A stretch of DNA of 64,000 nucleotides from an uncultured Porphyromonadaceae bacterium (GTDB lineage: Bacteria; Bacteroidota; Bacteroidia; Bacteroidales; Muribaculaceae), in assembly GCA_946187345.1 (NCBI GenBank), contig CAMHQD010000011.1, positions 1 to 64,000 of the forward strand, in the 5' to 3' direction. This document shows positions 26,244 through 35,044 of the stretch, one piece after another. The translations under genes and the position numbers were made by a program. Position 1 is the first letter of the stretch. The number at the start of each line of letters is the position of its first letter. The notes under the pieces were generated by a model. The model worked only from the letters and a program-made list of their open reading frames with translations. It did no database searches and was not told where the DNA came from.

Positions 26244-26277
26244 GTAAAACTTCGTAAACATGTTTACGAAGTTTTAC
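26244..26277. repeat. 34-bp perfect palindrome
   Basis: Two 17-bp arms (GTAAAACTTCGTAAACA and its complement) meet without a loop between the HIT gene and the GYF_2 gene. The CGTAAA word is shared with the larger decamer elements at 31747, 35045 and 36250. It may serve as a terminator for the HIT gene. Confidence 0.85.
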
Positions 26278-26294
26278 ATGAGATTTACGAGATT

Positions 26295-26684
26295 TTACGC
26301 GAATTTGCCAACGATTGCTTCGCGAATTTGTTCCATCTGCTCCGGCGGCAACTGCCGCTTGTGGGCGAAGTCCATATCGCCCTCCTTGTTGAGTGGCACG
26401 AGGTGGATGTGGGCATGGGGCACCTCGAGGCCGATGACGGCGATGCCGATGCGCTTGCAAGGCACGGCTTGCTCGAGGGCTGCTGCGACACGTCGGGCAA
26501 AGGCCCAGAGGCCGGCGTACTCGTCGGGGGTGAGGTCAAAGATGTAACTCACCTCGCGCTTGGGGATGACCAAGGTGTGGCCAGGGGCGACAGGATTGAT
26601 GTCGAGAAAGGCGTAGTAGTTGTCGTCCTCGGCGACTTTGTAACTGGGGATTTCGCCGGCCACGATTTTACTGAATATCGTCAT
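26295..26684 (-). CDS. HIT-family nucleotide-binding hydrolase
   Basis: Small cytoplasmic histidine-triad protein (129 residues), likely an HinT-type purine nucleoside phosphoramidase or dinucleotide hydrolase. The HIT motif HAHIHLVP near residue 98 holds the catalytic histidine. The N-terminus FSKIVAGEIPSYKVAEDD and YAFLDINPVAPGHTLVIPKRE are typical of the family. I chose the start at 26684 (MTIFSKIV), the usual family N-terminus, rather than a Met seven codons upstream. It lies downstream of greA on the same strand, a pairing that is common in Bacteroidota. Confidence 0.93.
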   Translation of the reverse strand: MTIFSKIVAGEIPSYKVAEDDNYYAFLDINPVAPGHTLVIPKREVSYIFDLTPDEYAGLWAFARRVAAALEQAVPCKRIGIAVIGLEVPHAHIHLVPLNKEGDMDFAHKRQLPPEQMEQIREAIVGKFA

Positions 26685-26712
26685 TGCTGTATCTTTTTTG
26701 AACATGAGTTTC

Positions 26713-26808
26713 GCGTCTATTTTCGTCTATAACAACGTCTATTTTAGTCAATTCTTTTACTTTTGACGTGAATAGACGTTGTCATAGACGTGAATTGACG
26801 CTAACCTC
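26713..26808. repeat. CGTCTATTTT element, second copy
   Basis: Nearly the same arrangement as 19675-19749 (GCGTCTATTTTCGTCTATAAC, then GACGTGAATAGACG and GACGCTAACC), with an extra AGACGTGAATTGACG word. Outer words are inverted, so the element can fold. Confidence 0.82.
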
Positions 26809-26833
26809 TAAAAAATGCTTAATCGAGAGGAGA

Positions 26834-27304
26834 TTAGACGGCGATGTCGAGGATTTCGAACTTCATCACACCTGCCGGAACTTTGACATCGACCACGTCG
26901 CCGACCTTGTGGCCGAGCAGACCTTTGGCGATTGGCGTGGTGATTGAAATCTTGCCCTCTCGCAGGTTGGACTCGGTTTCTGTGACGAGCGTGTAGGTCA
27001 TCTGTGCGCCGTTACCCACGTTCTTGATGGTGACGCGTGTGAGGAGTTGGACCTCGTCGGTGTTGACCTTGCTCTCGTCGATGATGCGTGCGCCGGCCAC
27101 GATTGCGCGCAACTGCGCAATCTTGGCCTCGAGCAGTCCCTGGCGCTCCTTTGCTGCATCATACTCGGCGTTCTCGCTCAAGTCGCCCTTGTCGCGAGCC
27201 TCCGATATGGCGCGTATTACGTCCGGTCGCTCAACGTTTTCCAGATGGGCCAGTTCTTCCATCTTCTTGTTGTAGCCCTCCTGGGTCATGTAGATAATAG
27301 CCAT
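26834..27304 (-). CDS. greA: Transcription elongation factor GreA
   Basis: Rescues backtracked RNA polymerase by stimulating transcript cleavage. The 156-residue product has the N-terminal coiled coil with the acidic tip (SEARDKGDLSENAEYDAAKERQ), including the conserved D/E pair, and the C-terminal FKBP-like domain ending in ISITTPIAKGLLGHKVGDVVDV. The length is normal. A good promoter lies at 27418-27448, giving a leader of about 105 bases. Confidence 0.97.
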   Translation of the reverse strand: MAIIYMTQEGYNKKMEELAHLENVERPDVIRAISEARDKGDLSENAEYDAAKERQGLLEAKIAQLRAIVAGARIIDESKVNTDEVQLLTRVTIKNVGNGAQMTYTLVTETESNLREGKISITTPIAKGLLGHKVGDVVDVKVPAGVMKFEILDIAV

Positions 27305-27417
27305 GGTAGTATTGCTGTTAGAAAGTTAGTAATCGTGTTGAGAAAATATCAAAAAATTGAAGAACCCCATCGTGATAGACGTGGGATCCCCCGTGTTGTT
27401 GTAATTGAAATGCGATG

Positions 27418-27448
27418 CAAAATTACGTCGTTTTTTTTTAATGGCAAA
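27418..27448 (-). promoter_or_regulatory. greA promoter (TTTG-N19-TAATTTTG)
   Basis: On the minus strand TTTG (27445-27448) is followed after 19 bp by TAATTTTG (27418-27425), a full match to the Bacteroidota consensus. Confidence 0.78.
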
Positions 27449-27547
27449 ACTGCACTACCAAAGAAGGTAAGCTTTTTCAAAAAAATTAACGCTTATGAAT
27501 TAAGATGTAATATATCTGTAATAAATATTCACACCGATAAGAAATAT

Positions 27548-27578
27548 TTTGTGGAATGGTGCCAAATTGTTAACTTTG
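27548..27578 (+). promoter_or_regulatory. Promoter of the SGNH-MBOAT operon (TTTG-N19-TAACTTTG)
   Basis: TTTG at 27548-27551 and TAACTTTG at 27571-27578, 30 bp before the start codon. Confidence 0.8.
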
Positions 27579-27608
27579 CAGAGTTAAATTCAAAAAAATG
27601 TAAGATAA

Positions 27609-28427
27609 ATGTCACGAATGCCATTAATGCGCTTGACAGGCGTGTTGCTCGCCGCTTTGTTAATATTCGGGGTGTTGTCGATATTTTGGCATGACGGAGT
27701 GCCTCTATGGGGTGATGCGTCATTGAAGACATGTGGCCTGGGCCGCTTGTTTGCGATAGATTCCCCGTCAGACACAACCGCCATCGTCCCGGTCGCTGCC
27801 GTTGATAGTGCGGCCGCCACGCCTGCCGTTCCCGTAGTGGCCCGGCCCGCTGAGCCCGACACGACAGCGAAGACAATCCTGTTTGTTGGCGACTCGATGC
27901 TCGACGGGTTGCAGCCGCGCATGGCGGCCTACGCCGAGCATAACGGTCACAAACTATACGGCGTGCGCTGGTACAGCAGCACGACGCAGGTGTGGGGCTC
28001 GAGCCAACGGTTGGCAGGATTTATCAAGCAGTATAAGCCCGACTATGTGATTGTTTGCCTGGGAGCGAACGAACTATTTGTCAAGGATATTAAGGAGAAG
28101 CGTCAGCGGTATCTTGATGAGATGGTGCGTCAGATTGGCTCGCTGCCTTTTGTGTGGATTGGCCCGCCTAACTGGAAACCCGACACCGGCATCAACGAGA
28201 TGATAGAGTCAACGCTGCCGCGCGGGACGTTCTACTTGAGCAAGAACGACAAGTTTGTGCGCGGCAAGGACGGCGCGCATCCCACGCGTGAGAGCGCGGC
28301 GCAGTGGTGTGACCGCGTGTGCCGTTGGATTGTGGCCGAGAGTGCCCATCCCATCAGGCTCGATGTGCCCAAGAAGAAGTATGCCAACAGCACCAAGACC
28401 GACATCTTGCAGCCCAACGAGAAGTAA
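27609..28427 (+). CDS. Membrane-anchored SGNH-type hydrolase/O-acetyltransferase partner
   Basis: A 272-residue protein with one N-terminal membrane segment (8-27), an Ala/Pro-rich spacer (~60-85) and a periplasmic SGNH domain. Motifs are FVGDSMLDG with Ser96, LGANELF with Asn154, and DGAHPT with Asp221/His224. It is five bases upstream of an MBOAT acyltransferase. Such pairs (AlgI with AlgJ/AlgX-like or PatA with PatB) transfer acetyl groups onto extracellular polysaccharide or peptidoglycan. The acceptor here is unknown. A strong promoter precedes it. Confidence 0.85.
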   Translation: MSRMPLMRLTGVLLAALLIFGVLSIFWHDGVPLWGDASLKTCGLGRLFAIDSPSDTTAIVPVAAVDSAAATPAVPVVARPAEPDTTAKTILFVGDSMLDGLQPRMAAYAEHNGHKLYGVRWYSSTTQVWGSSQRLAGFIKQYKPDYVIVCLGANELFVKDIKEKRQRYLDEMVRQIGSLPFVWIGPPNWKPDTGINEMIESTLPRGTFYLSKNDKFVRGKDGAHPTRESAAQWCDRVCRWIVAESAHPIRLDVPKKKYANSTKTDILQPNEK

Positions 28428-28432
28428 AGATT

Positions 28433-29875
28433 ATGGATTTTGAATTTATAACACCCGGGCAGCCGCTGATGATGTCGAGCGGCACGTTCTGGCTGGTGAT
28501 GATAGTTTTCCTGCCGGTGCTGGCGCTGACGGGTGGCCGGAGGCGGCTGATGACGGTGTGGGTGACGGCGGTGAGTGTGCTGATGGCCATCAAGGGCAGC
28601 GGCGCGCTGGCGATGCTGATGCTGCTCACGGCGGCGATGGACTGGATGACGGCTCATGCGATGTCGAAGACCGACGACCCGGTCCGCAAGCGAGTGATGT
28701 TGTGGACGAGTATCGCGTGCTCGGCGGGCTTGCTGGCTTACTTCAAATACGCTAACTTCGCTTTGGCGACATGGCACGACATTGTGGGCGGCAATTTCTC
28801 GCCGCTGGACTTGGTGTTGCCGGTGGGCATCTCGTTCTACACGTTCCGCACCATAAGTTATGTGGTGGACGTGTACAAGGGCAAGATGCGGCCTGTTGAC
28901 AGTCTGCTGGACTATGTGTTTTACCTGACGTTCTTCCCGTGTATGGTCGCCGGCCCGATTGTGAGGGCACGCGACTTCATGCCGCAGTTGGAGCAATGGC
29001 GTCCGGCCGTGGAGCGCGACGTGTGGGACGGCGTGTGGCAGTTCCTCGTGGGCTTGGTGAAGAAGGCTGTCGTGGCCGATTATATAGCGCAATACACGGC
29101 GATTGTTTACGGCAACACAACAGGCTATAGCGGTGTGGAACTGCTGGTGGCCGTGGTGGGCTATGCGGTGCAAATCTATATGGACTTCTCGGGCTATAGC
29201 GATATGGCTATCGGCTTGGGGCGCGTGATGGGGTTTGACCTGGGCGTGAACTTCGATTTGCCTTACCGGTCAAGGAATGTGACCGAGTTCTGGCGCCGGT
29301 GGCACATCTCGTTGTCGTTTTGGCTGCGTGACTATATCTACATTTCCTTAGGCGGCAACCGCAAGGGCAAGGCGCGCCAGCACTTGAACCTGCTGGCGAC
29401 GATGCTCGTGGGCGGACTGTGGCACGGCGCGAACTGGAACTTTGTGCTCTGGGGAGCGGGTCACGGCGTGGCTTTGTGTATCCACAAACTGCTGATGCCC
29501 AGGCTCAAGGCGATTGAAGACACGCGATGGGTGACCGTGGCGAGTGTGGTGGCGACGTGTGTTGTGGTGGCGGTGCTGTGGGTGCCGTTTGCCACGGCCG
29601 ATATGGCCACTGCCGGTGACGTGCTGGGCGGCGTGTTCAGTCGTTGGGACTGGGCCTATATTCCTGTGATGGCGAGTGTGAGGCCGCTATTGCTGACGGT
29701 GATTGTGCTTGCCATCGCGAGTCACTATATGCCGGTGAGGTGGCTGGAAGCGGCCAAGCAGTGGTTTGTCGCGACCCGGTGGTGGTGGCGTCTGGCCGTG
29801 ATTGTGGCAGTGGTGCAACTGGTGTTGCAGTTTGCCGGCGAGGACGTGCAACCGTTCCTTTACGCAAGTTTCTGA
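28433..29875 (+). CDS. MBOAT-family membrane O-acyltransferase (AlgI-like)
   Basis: A 480-residue polytopic membrane protein that probably moves acetyl groups across the inner membrane for the SGNH partner upstream. MBOAT/AlgI hallmarks are LPVGISFYTFRTISYVVDVY, YRSRNVTEFWRRWHISLS, YISLGGNRKG and the catalytic histidine H331 in GGLWHGANWNFVLWG. The start at 28433 (MDFEFITPG) is five bases after the upstream stop; a longer frame that overlaps the SGNH gene is rejected. Confidence 0.93.
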   Translation: MDFEFITPGQPLMMSSGTFWLVMIVFLPVLALTGGRRRLMTVWVTAVSVLMAIKGSGALAMLMLLTAAMDWMTAHAMSKTDDPVRKRVMLWTSIACSAGLLAYFKYANFALATWHDIVGGNFSPLDLVLPVGISFYTFRTISYVVDVYKGKMRPVDSLLDYVFYLTFFPCMVAGPIVRARDFMPQLEQWRPAVERDVWDGVWQFLVGLVKKAVVADYIAQYTAIVYGNTTGYSGVELLVAVVGYAVQIYMDFSGYSDMAIGLGRVMGFDLGVNFDLPYRSRNVTEFWRRWHISLSFWLRDYIYISLGGNRKGKARQHLNLLATMLVGGLWHGANWNFVLWGAGHGVALCIHKLLMPRLKAIEDTRWVTVASVVATCVVVAVLWVPFATADMATAGDVLGGVFSRWDWAYIPVMASVRPLLLTVIVLAIASHYMPVRWLEAAKQWFVATRWWWRLAVIVAVVQLVLQFAGEDVQPFLYASF

Positions 29876-29912
29876 TAAATGGGAGCAATAAGAGCAATAT
29901 GAGATATATGAT

Positions 29913-29940
29913 TAACAGTCAACAGTCAACGGTCAACCTT
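29913..29940. repeat. AGTCAAC/GGTCAAC heptamer array
   Basis: Four 7-bp words (AGTCAAC, AGTCAAC, GGTCAAC and a partial) lie just upstream of the ABC-F gene start. Confidence 0.78.
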
Positions 29941-29951
29941 TCATAAATAAG

Positions 29952-31727
29952 ATGGCGGCGAGTTTGATACAGATTGAGGGGGTGGCGCGGCGTTATGGAG
30001 CCGATGTGCTGTTTGAGGATTTGAGCCTGGGCATCGCCGAGGGCGACAAGATTGGGCTTATCGCGAAAAACGGCACCGGCAAGAGTTCGCTGCTCGACAT
30101 CATGGCCGGCGTTGAGCCGCCGGACGATGGCTCGGTGGTGAGGCGTGGTGACCTGCGTGTGGGTTATCTGCCGCAGTCGCCGCGCTTCGAGGAGTCGCTG
30201 ACGGTGCTTGAGGCGTCCACCGGTGGTGACAAGGCGCCTGAGCAGGCGTGCCGTGAGTTCTTGACGCGCCTTAAGATTACCGACCTGTCGCAGCCTGTCG
30301 GACAACTGAGCGGTGGCCAGGTGAAGCGTGTGGCGCTGGCGGGCATTCTGGCTCGCGAGCCGCAAGTGCTGATACTCGATGAGCCGACCAACCATCTTGA
30401 CATCGACATTATCGAGTGGATGGAGGGGTGGCTCAAGCGGCCGTCACTCACGCTGCTGATGGTGACTCACGACCGCTACTTCCTCGACAACGTGTGCAAC
30501 CGCATTGTGGAACTGGACCAGCGGCGTCTGTATGCTTACGAGGGCAACTATGCCCGATACCTTGAGCGGCGCGCCGAGCGGCTTGAGGCCGAGAGTGTGG
30601 CGGTGGAGCGTGCGCGCAACCTGTTGCGCACCGAACTGGAGTGGATGCGTCGCCAGCCGCAGGCGCGTGCCCACAAGGCGCAGTACCGCATTGACGCGTT
30701 CTATGACCTGCAGGAGCGTGCAAACGTTCGCCGCGAGGGTGACGAGGACGTGCGGCTCGAGGTGGGCAAGGCGGCTTATCTGGGCAACAAGATATTCACG
30801 GCCCACGACGTGTGCTTCTCTTATGGCGACAAGGTGATTGTCAACCACTTGAATTACACGTTTGCACGCTATGAGAAACTGGGCATTGTGGGCGACAACG
30901 GCGTGGGCAAGACAACGCTGCTGCGGCTGTTGCTTGGCGAACTGCAACCCACCGCCGGCCGGTTTGAGGTGGGGCAGACGGTGCGTTGGGGCTATTACAG
31001 CCAGCAGGGAATGGAGTTCAAACCCGGCAAACGGGTGATTGACGCGGTGCGCGACGTGGCCGAGGAGGTGTACTTTGATGAGAAGACCCACTACACGGCC
31101 TCGCAGTTACTGAATCTGTTCCTCTTTGACGCACGCGACCAACAGAAGTTTATCGAGACGCTGAGCGGCGGCGAGCGTCGGCGGCTGTGCCTGGCGGTGA
31201 CGCTGATGGGCAAGCCCAACTTTCTGGTGCTTGACGAGCCGACCAACGATTTGGATATTCAGACGCTTGAGGTGCTCGAGCAATATCTGGCCTCGTTCAA
31301 GGGGTGTGTGATTATCGTGAGTCACGACCGCTTTTTTATGGATCGCACGGTGGACCACACATTTGTGATGCTGGGCGATGGCGTGATAAAGGATTTCCCG
31401 GGCAACTACAGCGAGTATCGCGCCTGGCAGCGGGCCCATCCTGTAGGGCCTGGCCTTGGCCTGGCCGATTCCCGCGCGGCCGCGCCCCGGCAGCGTTACC
31501 GCGCCGAGCAGCCACGCCGGCTCACCTACAAGGAGAAGCGGGAGTTGGAGACGCTGACGGCCGAGATTGAGGCTCTCACCGCCGAGAAGGAGAGCCTTGA
31601 CGCGCGCTTTGCCTCAGGCGAGCCGCTGTCCGACGCCGACGCGCTGGCGCGCCGTTACGCCGAACTGCAGACCCTGCTCGACGAGAAAGAGACCCGCTGG
31701 CTCGAACTCAGCGACATCGAAGGGTGA
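29952..31727 (+). CDS. ABC-F family ATPase (Uup/EttA-like) with an embedded intergenic-type repeat
   Basis: Soluble two-domain ATPase (591 residues) of the ABC-F group, which act on ribosomes or in DNA repair. Domain 1 has Walker A AKNGTGKSS, signature LSGGQVKR and Walker B LILDEPTNHLD. Domain 2 has GDNGVGKTT, LSGGERRR and LVLDEPTNDLD. A charged linker lies between (RAERLEAESVAVERARNLL), and a C-terminal coiled coil (~520-591) resembles Uup. Between domain 2 and the coiled coil, codons for PVGPGLGLAD are encoded by a 26-bp stretch identical to the intergenic repeat at 3763-3788, in frame and harmless to the reading frame. The exact ABC-F subgroup cannot be fixed by eye. Confidence 0.92.
   Translation: MAASLIQIEGVARRYGADVLFEDLSLGIAEGDKIGLIAKNGTGKSSLLDIMAGVEPPDDGSVVRRGDLRVGYLPQSPRFEESLTVLEASTGGDKAPEQACREFLTRLKITDLSQPVGQLSGGQVKRVALAGILAREPQVLILDEPTNHLDIDIIEWMEGWLKRPSLTLLMVTHDRYFLDNVCNRIVELDQRRLYAYEGNYARYLERRAERLEAESVAVERARNLLRTELEWMRRQPQARAHKAQYRIDAFYDLQERANVRREGDEDVRLEVGKAAYLGNKIFTAHDVCFSYGDKVIVNHLNYTFARYEKLGIVGDNGVGKTTLLRLLLGELQPTAGRFEVGQTVRWGYYSQQGMEFKPGKRVIDAVRDVAEEVYFDEKTHYTASQLLNLFLFDARDQQKFIETLSGGERRRLCLAVTLMGKPNFLVLDEPTNDLDIQTLEVLEQYLASFKGCVIIVSHDRFFMDRTVDHTFVMLGDGVIKDFPGNYSEYRAWQRAHPVGPGLGLADSRAAAPRQRYRAEQPRRLTYKEKRELETLTAEIEALTAEKESLDARFASGEPLSDADALARRYAELQTLLDEKETRWLELSDIEG
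31442..31467. repeat. Intergenic-type repeat inside the ABC-F coding sequence
   Basis: These 26 bases are identical to 3763-3788. They fall in the linker before the C-terminal coiled coil. Confidence 0.9.
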
Positions 31728-31746
31728 CCGCGAGGGTGTTTCCATT

Positions 31747-31944
31747 CCTCTCGTCTATTTCCGTCTATTTTCGTCTATTATTCTCACGTATAATTCGTAA
31801 AATCGTTCACGTAAATTTTTCGTAAATTTTCGTAAATATTATATTTTCTGTTGTTTATGATTAATTTACGTGAATTTACGAAAATTTACGAGAAATATAC
31901 CAAAAGATATAGATAGACGTAAATAGACGTAAATAGACGAGAGG
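31747..31944. repeat. Decamer-based palindromic element A (~198 bp)
   Basis: Outer arms are three CGTCTATTTn words and their inverted TAGACGTAAA counterparts; inner arms are CGTAAATTTT words facing ACGAAAATTT words; the loop is AT-rich. It ends directly at the stop codon of the third BspA-like gene. Element B (36250-36432) is nearly identical and element C (35045-35278) is related. Confidence 0.88.
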
Positions 31945-34938
31945 TTAGGGATTGCTCAGGGCCAGGATTCTTTCCAGGATGGCGTTGACGTCGCCCACGT
32001 CGACCGCACCGTCGCCGTTCACGTCAAGCGTCAGCGTCGTGCCGCCCGTGGCGAGGATGTCGTCGAGCACGGTGTTCACGTCGCCCACGTCAACCGCCCC
32101 GTCGTGGTTCACGTCGGGGAATGCCGGATCCAGTTTGTCCACGACATTGGCGATGATATTGGTGAAATTTTTCCAATAAGTCGCTGCGTGGTAGGCCTCG
32201 GCATACTGCTCCCTGACGTGTAACTTCGCTCCGCTGTAGTGGGCGTTGGAGAATGTTATGGATTTAATTTGTGCGGGCTCTCCCTTGGCGACAATCTCGG
32301 TGAGGTTGTCGCAGTAGTTGAACGCGTTGGTGCCGATGGTCAGCACCGTGGCGGGGATGGTGAGCGAGGCCATGCTGCACCCGCTGAACGCAGAATACTT
32401 CACACTTTCCACCGTTGGCGGGATCTCCAGGTCGGTCACTTTCTCGCCATTGAGGTACAGGTGGCGGGCATTGAGCAGGGGGTTGCTGGTGGAGGAAGCG
32501 AAGTCAATGCCGCACCACGCCTCGAGGTCGCTGATGTTGACACGTGTCAAGCCCGTGCAGACATTGAATGCGTTGGAATTGATTGTTTTCACCGATGGTG
32601 GAATGGTGACGCTCGTCAAGTTCTCGCAGTAATTGAAAGCGTATTTATTGATGGAGGTGACGGTGTTGGGGATGATGAGGTCGGTCACCTTCGCGCCGTT
32701 GAGATACAGGTCTGTGGCAAAACGGAGGGGATTGCTGATGAAGGAAGCGAATTCAATGCCGCACCACTTGGCGAGGTCGCTGATGTTGACCCGTGTCAAG
32801 CCAGTGCATTCCGAAAACGCCTCTAAGCCGATGGTAGTCACCGACGCGGGGATGGTCACGCTCTTCAAGCAGGTGGCGTTAGAGAAGGCGAACTTCTTGA
32901 TTTCGGTCACCGTGGCGGGAATGGTGAGGTCGGTCACCAGGGCGTCGTTGAGATAGAGGTTTTTGGCATGATATAGCGGGTTGCCGCGTGGGTTGTAGGC
33001 AGTGACGCCGAAGTCGATGCCGCACCACTTGGCAATGTCGCTGATGTTGACCCGCGTCAGGCCTGTGCATGTGTTGAAGCAGTAATACCCTATCTGGGTC
33101 ACGCCGGTGCCGATGGTGACGGTTTTCAAGCCGGTCAGGTTGTAGCACAGGTAGTCGGGAATGCTCTTCACCGTGTTGCCGAAGTTGAACGTGGAGATGC
33201 TTGTCGAGCCGGTGAACGGCGTGTCGCTTGACGTGAAGTCGGCGCAGGTGGCGGCGTTCCAGTTGACTGTTGCGAGGCTGGTGCAGTTGGCAAAGGCGTT
33301 CTTGCCAACCATCGTCACCGAGGCGGGAATGGTCAACGTGGTGAGCCCCTGGAGGCCGTAGCACATATAGGGGCAGATTTTTGTCACGCTGCCGGCAAAC
33401 GAGATTGTCTGGATGCCATCCAAACCGTTGAACGGCCGGAAACTATTGAAACTATTTTCTTTATAGTATGGCGAGTTCCATACAACCTTCTTCAGTCCGG
33501 TGCAGCCGGTGAACATACCGCTGCCGCTGAAACTGGTCACCGTCTTGGGAACGGTGAGTTCGGTGATTGACGTGCAGTTGTAGAACGTGTAGTTCTTGAC
33601 GACGGTCACGTTCGGGATGGTCAGACTGGTAACCAAGGTGCCGTTGAGGTACAGTTTCTTGGCGTAATACAGCGGGTTGCTCTTTGCCGTGCTGAAGTCG
33701 ATGCCGCACCATGCGGCGAGGTTGGTGATGTTGACCTTGGTCAGTGCCGTGCATTCATCGAAGGCGTTATCTTTGACGGTCTTCAGTCCGGTGCCTGCAG
33801 TCACCTCCGTCAATGCTTCGCAATGTATGAACGCTTCTTCGCCGATTTCGGTCAACGAGTTGGGGAGAGTCACCGATTTCAGGTTTTCGGTATAACGGCA
33901 TAAGGCGGCGGGAATCCTCGTCACGGTTGTGCCGAATTGAAGCGTGGTGAGTTTCGGGCAACCGTTGAATCTGCCCATGGAACTCTCATTGTCCTTGCAG
34001 TTTGTCGCGTTCCAGATCACCTTGGTCAGGTTGGCGCAATTCCGAAAAGCAAAATTACCCACTGTCGTCACCGCTGCGGGAATGGTCACGCTTGTCAGCC
34101 CGGTGTCTTCAAAGGCGTATTCGCCGATTTCGGTCACCGTGGCGGGAATGGTCACCGATGTCAAGGCCGTCAGGTGGCGACACAATTGAGAGGGAATTCT
34201 CTTGATGTTGCTGGCAAAGGTTATTGTCTTGATTTTTGTGCAACCACCAAATGGCGAGAACCCGTTGGGCGTGTCCTGACAATTAACCGCATTCCAGTTG
34301 ACTGTAGTCAAGTTGTAGCAACTCTGGAACGCGTCTCTGCCGATTGCGGTGACCGTGGCGGGGATGGTCACCGTGGTCAAGCCGTCGAGGCCGTAGCAAA
34401 GGTCATTTGGGATTGAGGTCACATTGTTGCCGAACACAAACGACTTGATGTTTGTGCAATTCAGAAAATAGTCCGGGCTTACGGCGTTGTTATCGACAGG
34501 TCCGATGCTGGGCGCGTTCCATACCACCTTGGCCATTCCGGTACATGCGTAGAATGAATGATGTCCCAACGATTTCAACGTCGCGGGGATGGTCACCTCG
34601 GTCAAGCCGGTGCACTCGCTGAACGCGAAGGCTTCTATCGATGTCAACGATGTGGGGAATGTGATCTTGGTCAAGCCGGTGCACTTGCTGAAGGCTGATT
34701 TGCCGATCTCTGTCACCGAATAGGTCTTGCTGCCGTTTTTCACGGTCGCGGGAATCGTGACGGCGCCGCTGGCCGACAGGTGGCTCACTACGCTCACGCT
34801 CTTGCCGTCGCTGTTGATGTTGTAGCACAGTACGCCCGACGAGAAGTCGTAGGCACTGGCGGTTGCCGACAGCATCGCCACTGCCAGCAACAGCAGGCAG
34901 CGGAAAATGGCCGATTTGTTTGTCAATTGGTATAACAT
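31945..34938 (-). CDS. BspA-like leucine-rich-repeat protein with C-terminal dockerin (third copy)
   Basis: From the start at 34938 (MLYQLTNKSAIFRC, then a hydrophobic LLLLAVAMLSATASA signal peptide) the product has 997 residues; a Met 16 codons upstream would spoil the signal peptide. After a short N-terminal part (YDFSSGVLCYNINSDGKSVSV) nearly the whole protein is LRR_5/BspA repeats (IGxxAFxxCTGLTxVTIPATVT), with several longer blocks of the type CTGLTRVNISDLAKWCGIDF. It ends in a two-repeat dockerin (DVNHDGAVDVGDVNT, DVNGDGAVDVGDVNA). It lacks the beta-rich N-terminal domain of the other two BspA-like proteins. Surface adhesion or substrate binding is inferred. Confidence 0.87.
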   Translation of the reverse strand: MLYQLTNKSAIFRCLLLLAVAMLSATASAYDFSSGVLCYNINSDGKSVSVVSHLSASGAVTIPATVKNGSKTYSVTEIGKSAFSKCTGLTKITFPTSLTSIEAFAFSECTGLTEVTIPATLKSLGHHSFYACTGMAKVVWNAPSIGPVDNNAVSPDYFLNCTNIKSFVFGNNVTSIPNDLCYGLDGLTTVTIPATVTAIGRDAFQSCYNLTTVNWNAVNCQDTPNGFSPFGGCTKIKTITFASNIKRIPSQLCRHLTALTSVTIPATVTEIGEYAFEDTGLTSVTIPAAVTTVGNFAFRNCANLTKVIWNATNCKDNESSMGRFNGCPKLTTLQFGTTVTRIPAALCRYTENLKSVTLPNSLTEIGEEAFIHCEALTEVTAGTGLKTVKDNAFDECTALTKVNITNLAAWCGIDFSTAKSNPLYYAKKLYLNGTLVTSLTIPNVTVVKNYTFYNCTSITELTVPKTVTSFSGSGMFTGCTGLKKVVWNSPYYKENSFNSFRPFNGLDGIQTISFAGSVTKICPYMCYGLQGLTTLTIPASVTMVGKNAFANCTSLATVNWNAATCADFTSSDTPFTGSTSISTFNFGNTVKSIPDYLCYNLTGLKTVTIGTGVTQIGYYCFNTCTGLTRVNISDIAKWCGIDFGVTAYNPRGNPLYHAKNLYLNDALVTDLTIPATVTEIKKFAFSNATCLKSVTIPASVTTIGLEAFSECTGLTRVNISDLAKWCGIEFASFISNPLRFATDLYLNGAKVTDLIIPNTVTSINKYAFNYCENLTSVTIPPSVKTINSNAFNVCTGLTRVNISDLEAWCGIDFASSTSNPLLNARHLYLNGEKVTDLEIPPTVESVKYSAFSGCSMASLTIPATVLTIGTNAFNYCDNLTEIVAKGEPAQIKSITFSNAHYSGAKLHVREQYAEAYHAATYWKNFTNIIANVVDKLDPAFPDVNHDGAVDVGDVNTVLDDILATGGTTLTLDVNGDGAVDVGDVNAILERILALSNP

Positions 34939-35006
34939 GTTGGTAAGGATAAATTTAAGATTAACACAGAAAGGCGCGTCACCCACGATGTGCCCAAATA
35001 CGGTCG

Positions 35007-35036
35007 CAAAGTTACGAATAATCCTTAATTCCGCAA
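35007..35036 (-). promoter_or_regulatory. Promoter for the third BspA-like gene
   Basis: TAACTTTG (35007-35014, minus strand) with TTG of GTTGC about 18 bp upstream (35033-35036). It places transcription start about 60 bp before the chosen ATG. Confidence 0.55.
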
Positions 35037-35044
35037 CTCTCCAA

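Larger units (their letters stand above)
27305..27608. other. Divergent promoter region between greA and the SGNH gene
   Basis: AT-rich region with two divergent promoters (27418-27448 minus, 27548-27578 plus). The greA leader contains a short GATAGACGTGGGATCCCCCGTG stretch with weak dyad symmetry. No gene is seen. Confidence 0.6.

Noticed and set aside
27047..27694. 215-codon plus-strand frame opposite greA
   Set aside because: It crosses two convincing promoters and lies mostly antisense to greA.
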